A DNA stretch of 64,000 nt from the NCBI RefSeq assembly GCF_018336935.1, contig NZ_CP068771.1, positions 310,001 through 374,000 of the forward strand, read 5' to 3'. The stretch is from Serratia plymuthica (GTDB lineage: Bacteria > Pseudomonadota > Gammaproteobacteria > Enterobacterales > Enterobacteriaceae). The notes beneath the pieces were generated by a model that saw only the letters and a program-made list of their open reading frames with translations, did no database searches and was not told the DNA's origin. This document shows positions 29,736-39,273 of the stretch, piece by piece. The stretch's first letter is position 1; each line of letters starts with the position of its first letter. The position numbers and the translations under genes were made by a program.

Positions 29736-29849
29736 GCGCTGGCGCAAAGGCGAAAAAACAGCCTGTACAGAATTACAGGGGCTTACTACTCAATCTGGAA
29801 TGCAGCTCGCAACAATCTCCCTTAGCAGCCCTTGCCGCCGCCAACTCCA

Positions 29850-31295
<1,446 letters not shown>

Positions 31296-31307
31296 TTAGA
31301 AAGTGCT

Positions 31308-32759
31308 TCATTGGGGATTGACGGCGTTAGCGGTATTCGCCGCAGGTGCGGTGGCCGCCGTTGGCGGGGCTTCGCTTTCCGGGATGTCTTCGAACCCTAA
31401 AATCAGCGTGAGCACGAAAGACAGCACCACGGAAAGCACCATCACGCCGCCCACCCAGACAATGCTCATCGGGTTCGACGGGTCAAAAAACTGCACGCTG
31501 GTGAACAGGCCGGGCGAGGCCATCGAATGGCTAGCCAGCCCGCCGATACCGGCGACGGCACCACAGACAAAGCCGCTGATCAGGCTGGCGATCAGCGGGC
31601 GTTTAAGCCGCACCGCCACGCCATACAGCGCCGGTTCGGAAATCCCCGCCACTATGGCGGAGGCGGCCGCGGCCAGCGCGGTCTGGCGCAGTTCGCGGTT
31701 CTTGGTTTTGAACGCCACGGCCAGCGAAGAGCCGCCGAGCGACAGGTTGGCCCCGATCTCCGAAGGCATCACCATGCCTTCTTTGCCGGTTTCGGCAATG
31801 GTCTGAATAATGGTCGGGGTGAACACGCGGTGCATGCCGGTCATCACCAGCAGCGGCCAGATGGCGCCCATAATGGCAACGGAAAGCCAGCCCAAATAGC
31901 CGTGCACGGTGTACACCAGCGCCGAAATACCGCTACCGATCCAGATGCCGAGCGGGCCGATCAATAGGATCGCGATCGGCGCGGCGATCAGCACAATCAG
32001 CATAGGTTTGAGGAAGTTCTTGGTCACCGCCGGGGTGATGCGATCAACCCATCGTTCGATGTACGACAGGATCCAGGTCATCACCAGCGCCGGGATCACC
32101 GTATAGGTGTATTTCACCGCCGTCACCGGGATGTAGGCGAACTCCACGGCCTGGCCCTGCGCCGCCTTGGCCATCAGATCGATAAAGTTGGGGTGCAGCA
32201 GCACGCCGGCAATGGCGATCGCCAGCGACATGTTGGTTTTGAACTTCAGCGCCGCAGAGGCGGCGACCATCACCGGCAGGAAGAAGAACGCGCCGTCGCC
32301 GATCACGTTCAGGATGATCAGGGTCGAGGAGCCTTTTTCGAACACGCCGGCCATATCCAGCATCATCGCCAGCAGCTTCACCATCGAACCGCCGATAATG
32401 GCGGGGATCAACGGCGACATGGTGCCCACCAGCGCATCGAGAATGCCGGCGCCGATGCCTTTCAGGGTGATTTTACGTTTTGCCGGTGCGGCGGCGGGGG
32501 CGTTGCCCGGCAGGCCGAGCGCCAGCACCGCCTGGTAGGCTTTCGATACCTCGTTGCCGATGATCACCTGGCACTGCTCGCCGCTGTGCACCACGCCCAG
32601 CACGCCATTAATCGCTTTGAGCGCGGGGGTGTCGATCAGCGCCTTGTCTTTGACAACGAATCTCAGGCGGGTCATGCAGTGCGTTACGGCGTCGATGTTG
32701 CCGAGGCCGCCCACCGCATTCACGATTGCCTGCGAGATCTCTGTGTAGTTCTTCGGCAT
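31308..32759 (-). CDS. ascF: PTS beta-glucoside transporter EIIBC, AscF
   Basis: A 483-residue phosphotransferase permease that imports and phosphorylates aryl-beta-glucosides. The EIIB domain is N-terminal with phospho-cysteine C28 ('THCMTRLRF'). A multi-span EIIC domain follows, with 'MTGMHRVF' in its active region. There is no EIIA domain, so a separate EIIA (likely the glucose-type Crr) must supply phosphate, as for E. coli AscF. It is the first gene of the ascFB operon. Confidence 0.95.
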   Translation of the reverse strand: MPKNYTEISQAIVNAVGGLGNIDAVTHCMTRLRFVVKDKALIDTPALKAINGVLGVVHSGEQCQVIIGNEVSKAYQAVLALGLPGNAPAAAPAKRKITLKGIGAGILDALVGTMSPLIPAIIGGSMVKLLAMMLDMAGVFEKGSSTLIILNVIGDGAFFFLPVMVAASAALKFKTNMSLAIAIAGVLLHPNFIDLMAKAAQGQAVEFAYIPVTAVKYTYTVIPALVMTWILSYIERWVDRITPAVTKNFLKPMLIVLIAAPIAILLIGPLGIWIGSGISALVYTVHGYLGWLSVAIMGAIWPLLVMTGMHRVFTPTIIQTIAETGKEGMVMPSEIGANLSLGGSSLAVAFKTKNRELRQTALAAAASAIVAGISEPALYGVAVRLKRPLIASLISGFVCGAVAGIGGLASHSMASPGLFTSVQFFDPSNPMSIVWVGGVMVLSVVLSFVLTLILGFEDIPESEAPPTAATAPAANTANAVNPQ

Positions 32760-32854
32760 GGAATATCGTCTCTCTAATAGGAATTCGGATTGCCCAAAGG
32801 CGAACTTTTACTGCCTGGGCGATCCGCCGTTCCATCTCAATGAAACGCCCACAA

Positions 32855-32866
32855 GAAACCGGTTTC
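32855..32866. promoter_or_regulatory. AscG operator in the ascF-ascG divergent region
   Basis: Perfect 12-bp palindrome GAAACCGGTTTC, extended on the right to CGGTTTCA, matching the AscG site known in E. coli (TGAAACCGGTTTCA). It lies about 95 bp upstream of ascF. A weaker dyad TGAAA-ACA-TTTCA (32975-32987), nearer ascG, may be a second or autoregulatory site. Confidence 0.8.
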
Positions 32867-33043
32867 ACAAAATCATGCTGATCTGTTTTTAATCTGGCAA
32901 GAATTATGATTTTTTGGTTTTCCGTTTCGTGAGACTGGTCACTTTTAGATCGGGCGCGCTCGCGTCGGCGGGTGTGAAAACATTTCAAACGGGGGGCGTC
33001 TTGGGTAGACTGCGCTCATCCAATGGATTTTGACGGCGCACAG

Positions 33044-34066
33044 ATGGCAACAATACTTGAGGTGGCTAAAAAGGCCGGCGTTTCTAAGGCGACGGTGTCC
33101 CGCGTGTTGTCCGGCAGCGGCTATGTCAGCCCGGAGAAACGCGAGCGGGTGGATAACGCCATCGCCGAGACCGGCTATCGGCCCAACCTGTTGGCGCGCA
33201 ATCTGGCGACGAAAACCACCCAGACCATCGGGCTGGTGGTCACCAACACGCTGTACAGCGGTAACTACTTCAGCGAGCTGATGTCCCAGTCCGCCCGTAT
33301 CATGGAAGAAAATGGCCGCCAGCTGATCCTGGCGGACGGCAAGCACACCGCGGAAGAAGAAAAGGCCGCCATTCAATTCCTGCTGGATCTGCGTTGCGAC
33401 GGGGTGATCATCTACCCGCGTTTTCTCTCTATTGCGGAAATGGACGAGATCATTTCCCGGCATAAGCAGCCGATCCTGGTCATCAACCGCCGCTTAAGGC
33501 TGAACGACAGCTACTGCATCTTCAGCGATCAGCAAGCCACCAGCGCGACGGCGGTGGCGCACCTCATCCAACTTGGGCATCGCGATATCGCGTTCATCAC
33601 CGGCTCGCTGGATTCCCCCACCGGGCTGGAGCGGCTCTCCGGCTACAAATCCGCGCTGGCGCAGCAGGGTATTGCGGCCAACAACGCCTTGATTGTCGAA
33701 GGGAAGTGGAATGCGCAAAGCGGCATGGCGGCGGTCGATGCGCTGCTGGCCGGCGGCCACGCGTTCAGCGCCATTGTCGCCAGCAACGACGAAATGGCCA
33801 TCGGCGCCATGAAGCGGCTGGCGGAATGCCAAATCCCGGTGCCGTCCGCCGTGTCGGTGATCGGGTTCGATGATATCCCGCTGGCGCCTTACACCATTCC
33901 CTCGCTCTCCAGCATGAAAATGCCGGTGACCGAGATGATTAAGGAAACCATCAACCGCCTGGTGTCGATGCTGGACGGTGGCGAGCTGAGCAAACGCCCA
34001 GCCTTCCCGGCGAGCCTGATCCTGCGGGATTCGGTGGCGGCGGGGCCGTATTTTCAGAAGGGATGA
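33044..34066 (+). CDS. ascG: LacI-family repressor AscG
   Basis: A 340-residue LacI/GalR repressor. The helix-turn-helix is at the N-terminus ('LEVAKKAGVSKATVSRVLSG') with the hinge 'RPNLLARNLATK', followed by a periplasmic-binding-protein-like sensor. The start at 33044 (MATILEVAKKAG) matches the family; an upstream in-frame ATG at 33023 would add seven residues. It is divergent from ascFB with a canonical AscG operator between them. It presumably represses ascFB until a beta-glucoside signal is present. Confidence 0.94.
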   Translation: MATILEVAKKAGVSKATVSRVLSGSGYVSPEKRERVDNAIAETGYRPNLLARNLATKTTQTIGLVVTNTLYSGNYFSELMSQSARIMEENGRQLILADGKHTAEEEKAAIQFLLDLRCDGVIIYPRFLSIAEMDEIISRHKQPILVINRRLRLNDSYCIFSDQQATSATAVAHLIQLGHRDIAFITGSLDSPTGLERLSGYKSALAQQGIAANNALIVEGKWNAQSGMAAVDALLAGGHAFSAIVASNDEMAIGAMKRLAECQIPVPSAVSVIGFDDIPLAPYTIPSLSSMKMPVTEMIKETINRLVSMLDGGELSKRPAFPASLILRDSVAAGPYFQKG

Positions 34067-34078
34067 GGGGCGGAAATG

Positions 34079-34102
34079 GGCTGCGCGGGTAAAAGCGCAG
34101 CC
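34079..34102. terminator. Hairpin between convergent ascG and yjiA
   Basis: Perfect 8-bp stem GGCTGCGC / GCGCAGCC with an 8-nt loop, in the 50-bp gap between convergent genes. No T-run follows on either strand, so termination is likely but not certain. Confidence 0.5.
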
Positions 34103-34116
34103 TGGTGAACTTAAGG

Positions 34117-35079
34117 TTATGCCAGGTCGGCAAACCGTGCCCGAATCGTCTCCTCCGGCAAATCCACGCCGATAAACACCAGCGTACTGCGGCGTTCTTC
34201 CTCGGACAGCCATTCGCGGTCCCAGTCGGCGTTATACAGCCGTTGCACGCCCTGGAACAGCAGGCGGCGCGGTTCGTCCTTGATCGACAAAATGCCCTTG
34301 TAACGCAGCAGGCTGTCGGCGTACTCCAGCAGCAGGCCTTCCATCACTTCGGAAATCTGCATCAGTTCCAGCGGTTGGTCGTGGTACACCACGATCGAGC
34401 GGATGTCGTTCTGCGGCTGCGGAATGCGGCGGAACAGCGGGGCGGGCGGCGTCAGGTTCAACCTGTCGTTGAGCGTAAAGCCTTCGATGCCGAACAGCAG
34501 GCCCAGGTCGATATCGCCGTGCGTCACTTTATACACCGGCGCGCGGGCGTTCATCAGTTGCAGGCGCTGAGTCAGCGCCTCGCAGTCCGGCGCCACGTCG
34601 GTTTTGGTCAGCAGAATGCGGTCGGCGTAGCCCACTTGCGCCTGCGCGATGCTGAACTGGCTCAGTTGTTGATCGGCGTGCGCGGCGTCCACCAGCGTGA
34701 TGATGCCGTCCAGCAGGAAGCGTTCGCAGATGAGCTCGTGCGAGAAAAAGGTCTGGGTGATCGGGCCGGGATCGGCCATGCCGGTGCATTCGATGATCAG
34801 CCGATCGAAGGCCAACTGGCCTTGGTCCACTCCGTCCAGCAGGTCGAGCAGTGCGTCTGCCAGCTCGTTGGCTTTGCTGCAGCAGATGCAGCCGTTGCTC
34901 AGGGTGGTGATGCGGCTGGCGCGGTCGCCAATCAGCGCGTTGTCGACAGGCACTTCGCCGAATTCGTTTTCGATAACCGCAATCTTGTAGCCATGGTCGG
35001 CGTTCAGAATATGGCGCAGCAGGGTGGTTTTGCCTGCGCCCAAAAAGCCGGTCAGAATGGTGACGGCGATGGGTTTCAT
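34117..35079 (-). CDS. yjiA: CobW/G3E-family GTPase YjiA
   Basis: A 320-residue G3E P-loop GTPase linked to metal handling. Walker A 'GFLGAGKTT' is at residue ~12, the metal-binding 'CICC' motif at residue ~65, a Walker B region 'LIIECTGMADP', and the nucleotide-specificity 'LLTKTD'. A C-terminal CobW domain completes it. It is the third gene of btsT-yjiX-yjiA, the same order as in E. coli. Its exact client is unknown. Confidence 0.95.
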   Translation of the reverse strand: MKPIAVTILTGFLGAGKTTLLRHILNADHGYKIAVIENEFGEVPVDNALIGDRASRITTLSNGCICCSKANELADALLDLLDGVDQGQLAFDRLIIECTGMADPGPITQTFFSHELICERFLLDGIITLVDAAHADQQLSQFSIAQAQVGYADRILLTKTDVAPDCEALTQRLQLMNARAPVYKVTHGDIDLGLLFGIEGFTLNDRLNLTPPAPLFRRIPQPQNDIRSIVVYHDQPLELMQISEVMEGLLLEYADSLLRYKGILSIKDEPRRLLFQGVQRLYNADWDREWLSEEERRSTLVFIGVDLPEETIRARFADLA

Positions 35080-35101
35080 GTCGGGTCCTTATTGACTCAA
35101 A

Positions 35102-35305
35102 TCAGCAGCAGCGCATGCCGCCTTTGCCGTCGCCGCCGTAGCGGGCCTGCTGGCGTTCGCGGAAAAACTCTTTATAGGTCATCACCGGTTTGTCCGGGTG
35201 GTTGTCTTTCATGTGCTGGACGTAGGTATCGTAGTCGGGCACGCCCACCAGCATGCGCGCCGCCTGCCCGAGATACTTACCCGCCTGACCAAGATTACCA
35301 AACAT
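35102..35305 (-). CDS. yjiX: Small YbdD/YjiX family protein
   Basis: A 67-residue DUF466-type protein with the family's '[20 protein letters not shown]' centre and a cysteine-ending tail ('GGMRCC'). Proteins of this family nearly always accompany CstA/BtsT pyruvate transporters. It lies between btsT and yjiA; the gap to btsT holds a dispersed repeat. Confidence 0.94.
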   Translation of the reverse strand: MFGNLGQAGKYLGQAARMLVGVPDYDTYVQHMKDNHPDKPVMTYKEFFRERQQARYGGDGKGGMRCC

Positions 35306-35331
35306 AATTCCTCTCTCCCAAATACCCTGCT

Positions 35332-35454
35332 TACCCTTCGTCTTTCGAACCGCAGCGGTGTTGGCTTCATTCCCGAACCCCAGTCACTTACTTGAGTAAG
35401 CTCCTGGGGATTCGCTCATTTGCCGCCTTGCTGCGGCCCGAAATCCTTTGGGTA
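35332..35454. repeat. Dispersed palindromic repeat, copy 2 (123 bp)
   Basis: Termini TACCC / GGGTA, an apex core CTTACTTGAGTAAG (35387-35400) and inner CCCCAG / CTGGGG arms. It sits in the btsT-yjiX intergenic gap and would form a long hairpin in the shared transcript, perhaps changing the relative expression of the downstream genes. Confidence 0.82.
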
Positions 35455-35519
35455 CCGGTTAACGTTCATATCGGTACTGCATAACTGATTTCATTATGCA
35501 GGGTATCCGTTAAATCACA

Positions 35520-37700
35520 TCAATGCTGCGGTGAAACTTTGACGTCCCCCTCAGTTACGCCGCTGGAGGGCGCTTCTTCAGGCACCGGCACGTACGGCGT
35601 TTCCTGGTCGCTGCGGTTCGGGTTTTTATACGCCGCCATCGCGGTTTTCACCCCGTAGAAGATGATGCTGTACACCACCAGCAGGAACAGAATGCTCAGC
35701 CCGGCGTTGGTGTAGTTGTTCACCACGATATGCTGCATGTTCGCCACCTGCTGGGCGCTCAACTCGGCGCCGCTCTCGGCGATTTTGCGTTTGTACTCGC
35801 CGGCCTGGAAGAAGAAGCCTTCCAGTTGCGGGTTGTCGCTGAACAGCTTCAGGCCCAGCGCATAGGTGGTGCAAATCAGCAGCCACACCGCCGGTAGCAC
35901 GGTGACCCAAATGTATTGGGTGCGTTTCATCTTGATCAGCACCACGGTGCCCAACACCAACGCCACGGCCGCCAGCATCTGGTTGGAGATGCCGAACAGC
36001 GGCCACAGGCTCTTCACGCCGCCGAGCGGATCGACCACCCCTTGGTACAGCAGGTAACCCCACAGCCCCACGCAACCGGCGGTGCCGACGATACCGGCCA
36101 CCAGCGAGTCGGTTTTTTTCAGGAAGGGCGCAAAGTTGCCCATCAAGTCCTGCAGCATAAAGCGGCCGGAACGGGTGCCGGCGTCCAGCGCGGTCAGGAT
36201 AAACAGCGCCTCGAACAGAATGCCGAAGTGATACCAGAAGCCCATATTGGCGCCCGGGATGATCTGGTGGAACACGTGGGCGATGCCCACCGCCAACGTT
36301 GGCGCGCCACCGGCGCGGTTCAGCACCGAAGGTTCGCCGATGTCTTTGGCGGTTTGCAGGATCTGTTCCGGGCTGATGACGAAGCCCCAGGAACTGACGG
36401 TCGCCGCCGCGTGGGCGGTCACATCTTTGAGCGACGCCATGATCATCGGCGCGTCTTCGGTGCCCAGACGGTGCAGGTCCGGCATGGTGATGCCCAATGC
36501 CGCCGGTGGAGTGTTCATGGCGAAGTACAGGCCAGGTTCGATGATCGAGGCCGCCACCAGCGCCATGATGGCGACGAAGGATTCCATCAGCATCGCGCCG
36601 TAACCGATAAAGCGCGCGTCTTTTTCATTGGCCAGCAGCTTCGGCGTGGTGCCGGAAGCGATCAACGCATGGAAGCCGGAAACCGCGCCGCAGGCGATGG
36701 TAATGAACAGGAACGGGAACACCGAGCCTTTCCACACCGGGCCGGTGCCGTCGACAAACTGCGTCACCGCCGGCATTTTCAGCTCGGGGTTGAGGATCAC
36801 GATGCCAATCGCCAGCCCGACAATCACGCCAATCTTCAGGAAGGTGGCCAGATAATCGCGCGGCGCCAGGATCAGCCACACCGGCAGCAGGGCGGAGACG
36901 AACGCATAGCCAATCAGCGTGAAGGTGATGGTGGTGTCTTTAAAGGTCAGCGCCGGGCCCCAGTACGGGTCCTGGGCGATCACGCCGCCGAACCAGATGG
37001 AAGCCACCAGCAGCACGATGCCAATCACCGACACTTCGCCCACCCGGCCGGGGCGCAGGAAGCGCATGTAAATGCCCATGAACAGCGCGATCGGCACGGT
37101 GGCGCAGACGGTGAACACGCCCCACGGGCTTTCCGCCAGGGCCTTCACCACGATCAGGGCCAGCACCGCCAGGATGATGATCATGATCAGGAAGCAGCCG
37201 AACAGCGCGATGGTGCCCGGCACCGGACCCATTTCCTTTTTGATGATCTCGCCGAGCGAAGCGCCGTTGCGGCGCGAGGAGATGAACAGCACCATAAAGT
37301 CCTGCACCGCCCCCGCCAGCACCACGCCGCCCAGCAACCACAGCGTGCCGGGCAGGTAACCGACCTGCGCCGCCAGTACCGGGCCGACCAGCGGGCCTGC
37401 GCCGGCAATGGCGGCGAAGTGGTGGCCGAACAGCACGTTCTTGTTGGTCGGCACGTAGTTCAGGCCGTCGTTGTTGACCACCGCCGGGGTGGCGCGGAAG
37501 GCGTCCAGCTTCATTACTTTGGTGGCGATATACAGGCTGTAATACCGGTACGCCACCAGATACACCGCTACCGACGCGACGATGATCCACAGCGCGCTGA
37601 TGTGTTCGCCACGGCGCAGCGCAACCACGCCCAGGCAGGAAGCACCGAGTATCCCCAGTAGCATCCATGGAATGTGTTTTAAAATCCCCTCTCGGTTCAT
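35520..37700 (-). CDS. btsT: Pyruvate/H+ symporter BtsT (CstA family)
   Basis: A 726-residue multi-span inner-membrane transporter of the carbon-starvation CstA family. It resembles E. coli BtsT (YjiY, 716 residues), a high-affinity pyruvate symporter controlled by the BtsSR two-component system. Family motifs include 'FGHHFAAIAGAGPLVGPVLAA' region and 'GAVQDFMVLFISSRRNGASLGE'. It is the first gene of the btsT-yjiX-yjiA set. The BtsSR genes are not in the window. Confidence 0.94.
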   Translation of the reverse strand: MNREGILKHIPWMLLGILGASCLGVVALRRGEHISALWIIVASVAVYLVAYRYYSLYIATKVMKLDAFRATPAVVNNDGLNYVPTNKNVLFGHHFAAIAGAGPLVGPVLAAQVGYLPGTLWLLGGVVLAGAVQDFMVLFISSRRNGASLGEIIKKEMGPVPGTIALFGCFLIMIIILAVLALIVVKALAESPWGVFTVCATVPIALFMGIYMRFLRPGRVGEVSVIGIVLLVASIWFGGVIAQDPYWGPALTFKDTTITFTLIGYAFVSALLPVWLILAPRDYLATFLKIGVIVGLAIGIVILNPELKMPAVTQFVDGTGPVWKGSVFPFLFITIACGAVSGFHALIASGTTPKLLANEKDARFIGYGAMLMESFVAIMALVAASIIEPGLYFAMNTPPAALGITMPDLHRLGTEDAPMIMASLKDVTAHAAATVSSWGFVISPEQILQTAKDIGEPSVLNRAGGAPTLAVGIAHVFHQIIPGANMGFWYHFGILFEALFILTALDAGTRSGRFMLQDLMGNFAPFLKKTDSLVAGIVGTAGCVGLWGYLLYQGVVDPLGGVKSLWPLFGISNQMLAAVALVLGTVVLIKMKRTQYIWVTVLPAVWLLICTTYALGLKLFSDNPQLEGFFFQAGEYKRKIAESGAELSAQQVANMQHIVVNNYTNAGLSILFLLVVYSIIFYGVKTAMAAYKNPNRSDQETPYVPVPEEAPSSGVTEGDVKVSPQH

Positions 37701-37982
37701 GAGGTGTCCTTAATATTCTAATCTGCAAAAAAATGAGTGAGTTAATCCGCTTATAAGATGTTTCAGGCGTGTGGCCGGGGTGCGGATAACGGTAGCGTTG
37801 TCCCCCCAGGGGCAGGGACGGGTTTGGCAACAGCTCATCATTGCGGGTTAGGGAAAGGGAAGACATGTGAATTTCAGTCAGCGGTTCAATACGCAGGCTG
37901 AACGGTCGGAAATGCAGGGTGAACGGTTACCGCATTGGCAACACCGCTACGACGGAGGATGTTGCCCATGCGGCAGCCTGAA

Positions 37983-38684
37983 TCAGTAAATCTTCCTGGC
38001 GTTGATCCCGGCCGGGAAGATGCCGGTGGCGAAGATGTGCCCGTTAACCTGCAACTGGTCGTCGGGCAACATCTCCAGCGGGTATTCGCCGGCCAGATAG
38101 CTGAGGAAGTTATTGCGGTCGTCAAGCGACTGAAAGCCGATCAGATCGTAGAAAAACAGCGACTCGATTAACCCGCGGTGTTCGGGGATTTGCCTGAGCA
38201 GCGCCACCGACGGGAACGGCAGGTGGAAAAAGAACGCGCTCGGGTTCAGCAACCCCTGTTCCTTCAGCGCCTGGCCGCAGGGCAGCAACTGGTAATCATC
38301 GATGCAGATGATGTCGCCGGGGCAAACATACTCGCAGGCGATGTCGGCGAAATGCAGGTTGAGCTGCCGGTAAGCCTGGTAATTCTCCGGCGTGAAATGC
38401 GCTTTCTCCGGCTGGTTGTGGAATACCGGCCACAGGCCATCGTGATAGTAACCCTGATAGTGGCGGCAAAACTCGTCTATCGACAGCGGGAAGGTCACTT
38501 GCTCATAGCCGACGTTGTGCCGATAGTTGACCGGACGCTCGCCAAAGTTTTGCACGTCGCCGTTCCAGCCCAGCCACAATCCCCGATCCGCCTCATTCGC
38601 GCCGTCGGGCGCAAGGGCCTGCGTGGCGCAGGCCAGATCCTTGCTGTCACATTGTTTATTCGAGATCAAAACCAAACGGGACAT
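37983..38684 (-). CDS. Truncated OtsA-like (GT20) N-terminal domain protein
   Basis: A 233-residue protein matching only the N-terminal half of trehalose-6-phosphate synthase OtsA (~470 residues). It begins 'MSRLVLISNK' and keeps 'GLWLGWNGD', the 'IDDYQLLP' counterpart of OtsA 'IHDYHLLP', and 'FFFHLPFPS'. It then stops at 'GIFPAGINARKIY', where OtsA continues into the UDP-glucose-binding domain. The motif histidine is replaced (D-D-Y-Q rather than H-D-Y-H), and no second half follows downstream. It is either a decayed otsA paralogue or a repurposed half-domain; synthase activity is unlikely. Confidence 0.75.
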   Translation of the reverse strand: MSRLVLISNKQCDSKDLACATQALAPDGANEADRGLWLGWNGDVQNFGERPVNYRHNVGYEQVTFPLSIDEFCRHYQGYYHDGLWPVFHNQPEKAHFTPENYQAYRQLNLHFADIACEYVCPGDIICIDDYQLLPCGQALKEQGLLNPSAFFFHLPFPSVALLRQIPEHRGLIESLFFYDLIGFQSLDDRNNFLSYLAGEYPLEMLPDDQLQVNGHIFATGIFPAGINARKIY

Positions 38685-38698
38685 GGGGTTTTCCTTAC

Positions 38699-39238
38699 TC
38701 AGTGCACAGACTGGGGGATATTGAGTGCGCCGCAGGGCCGATCCATCGCGGGTTGCGTGATGGTCCACACCTTGTCTGGCTGGTTGATCGGTTCATAGCC
38801 TGCCTTGGCGTACAGCCATGGCGCCTGGCTGGCGTAGAGCATGATGCGGTGCAGCCCGCTCATGAGCGGATGTTCCAGGCAACTGTGCATCAGCCATTGC
38901 CCCAGCCCGTTGCCGCGGTATTCGGCAGTGATAAACACGTCGCTCAACCAGGCGAAGGTGGCGTGGTCCGTCACCACCCGGGCAAAACCGATCTGGCGTT
39001 TTTTTCGGTACAGGCCGAAGCACAGACTGTGGCGAATGGCGTGCTCCAGCGTGGCGCGATCGATGCCCTGCGCCCAGTGCGAATGGCGGAGAAAATGATG
39101 AATAAAATCGATGTCCAATAGCCGGCGATCGGTGCTGATCGTCAAGGCACCTTTATGCCAGGAGAATAGCGGCCCATCATTTACTGCGTTCGGCTGATTA
39201 TCATTGTCGGCGATTACCGACCAAGGTTGATGCTTCAT
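38699..39238 (-). CDS. GNAT-family acetyltransferase
   Basis: A 179-residue protein with a C-terminal GNAT domain: 'WLSDVFITAEYRGNGLGQWLM' holds the acetyl-CoA pyrophosphate loop (R/Q-x-x-G-x-G/A), and 'LYAKAGYEPI' is the terminal strand. The start at 39238 has an AGAGGA ribosome binding site. It lies 35 bp downstream of the glutamine-synthetase-like gene and 14 bp upstream of the OtsA-like gene, so the three may be one operon. Substrate unknown. Confidence 0.85.
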   Translation of the reverse strand: MKHQPWSVIADNDNQPNAVNDGPLFSWHKGALTISTDRRLLDIDFIHHFLRHSHWAQGIDRATLEHAIRHSLCFGLYRKKRQIGFARVVTDHATFAWLSDVFITAEYRGNGLGQWLMHSCLEHPLMSGLHRIMLYASQAPWLYAKAGYEPINQPDKVWTITQPAMDRPCGALNIPQSVH

Positions 39239-39273
39239 CGTCGTCCTCTGTGCATTGCCAATAAATAAGGTCG

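Noticed and set aside
35916..37661. A 581-codon open frame antisense to btsT
   Set aside because: Same reason: it mirrors btsT codons and is rich in His, Gln, Arg and Asp with no structure-like pattern.
37983..38684. Calling this gene a functional otsA
   Set aside because: It covers only half of OtsA and has lost the UDP-glucose-binding domain and a key motif histidine.
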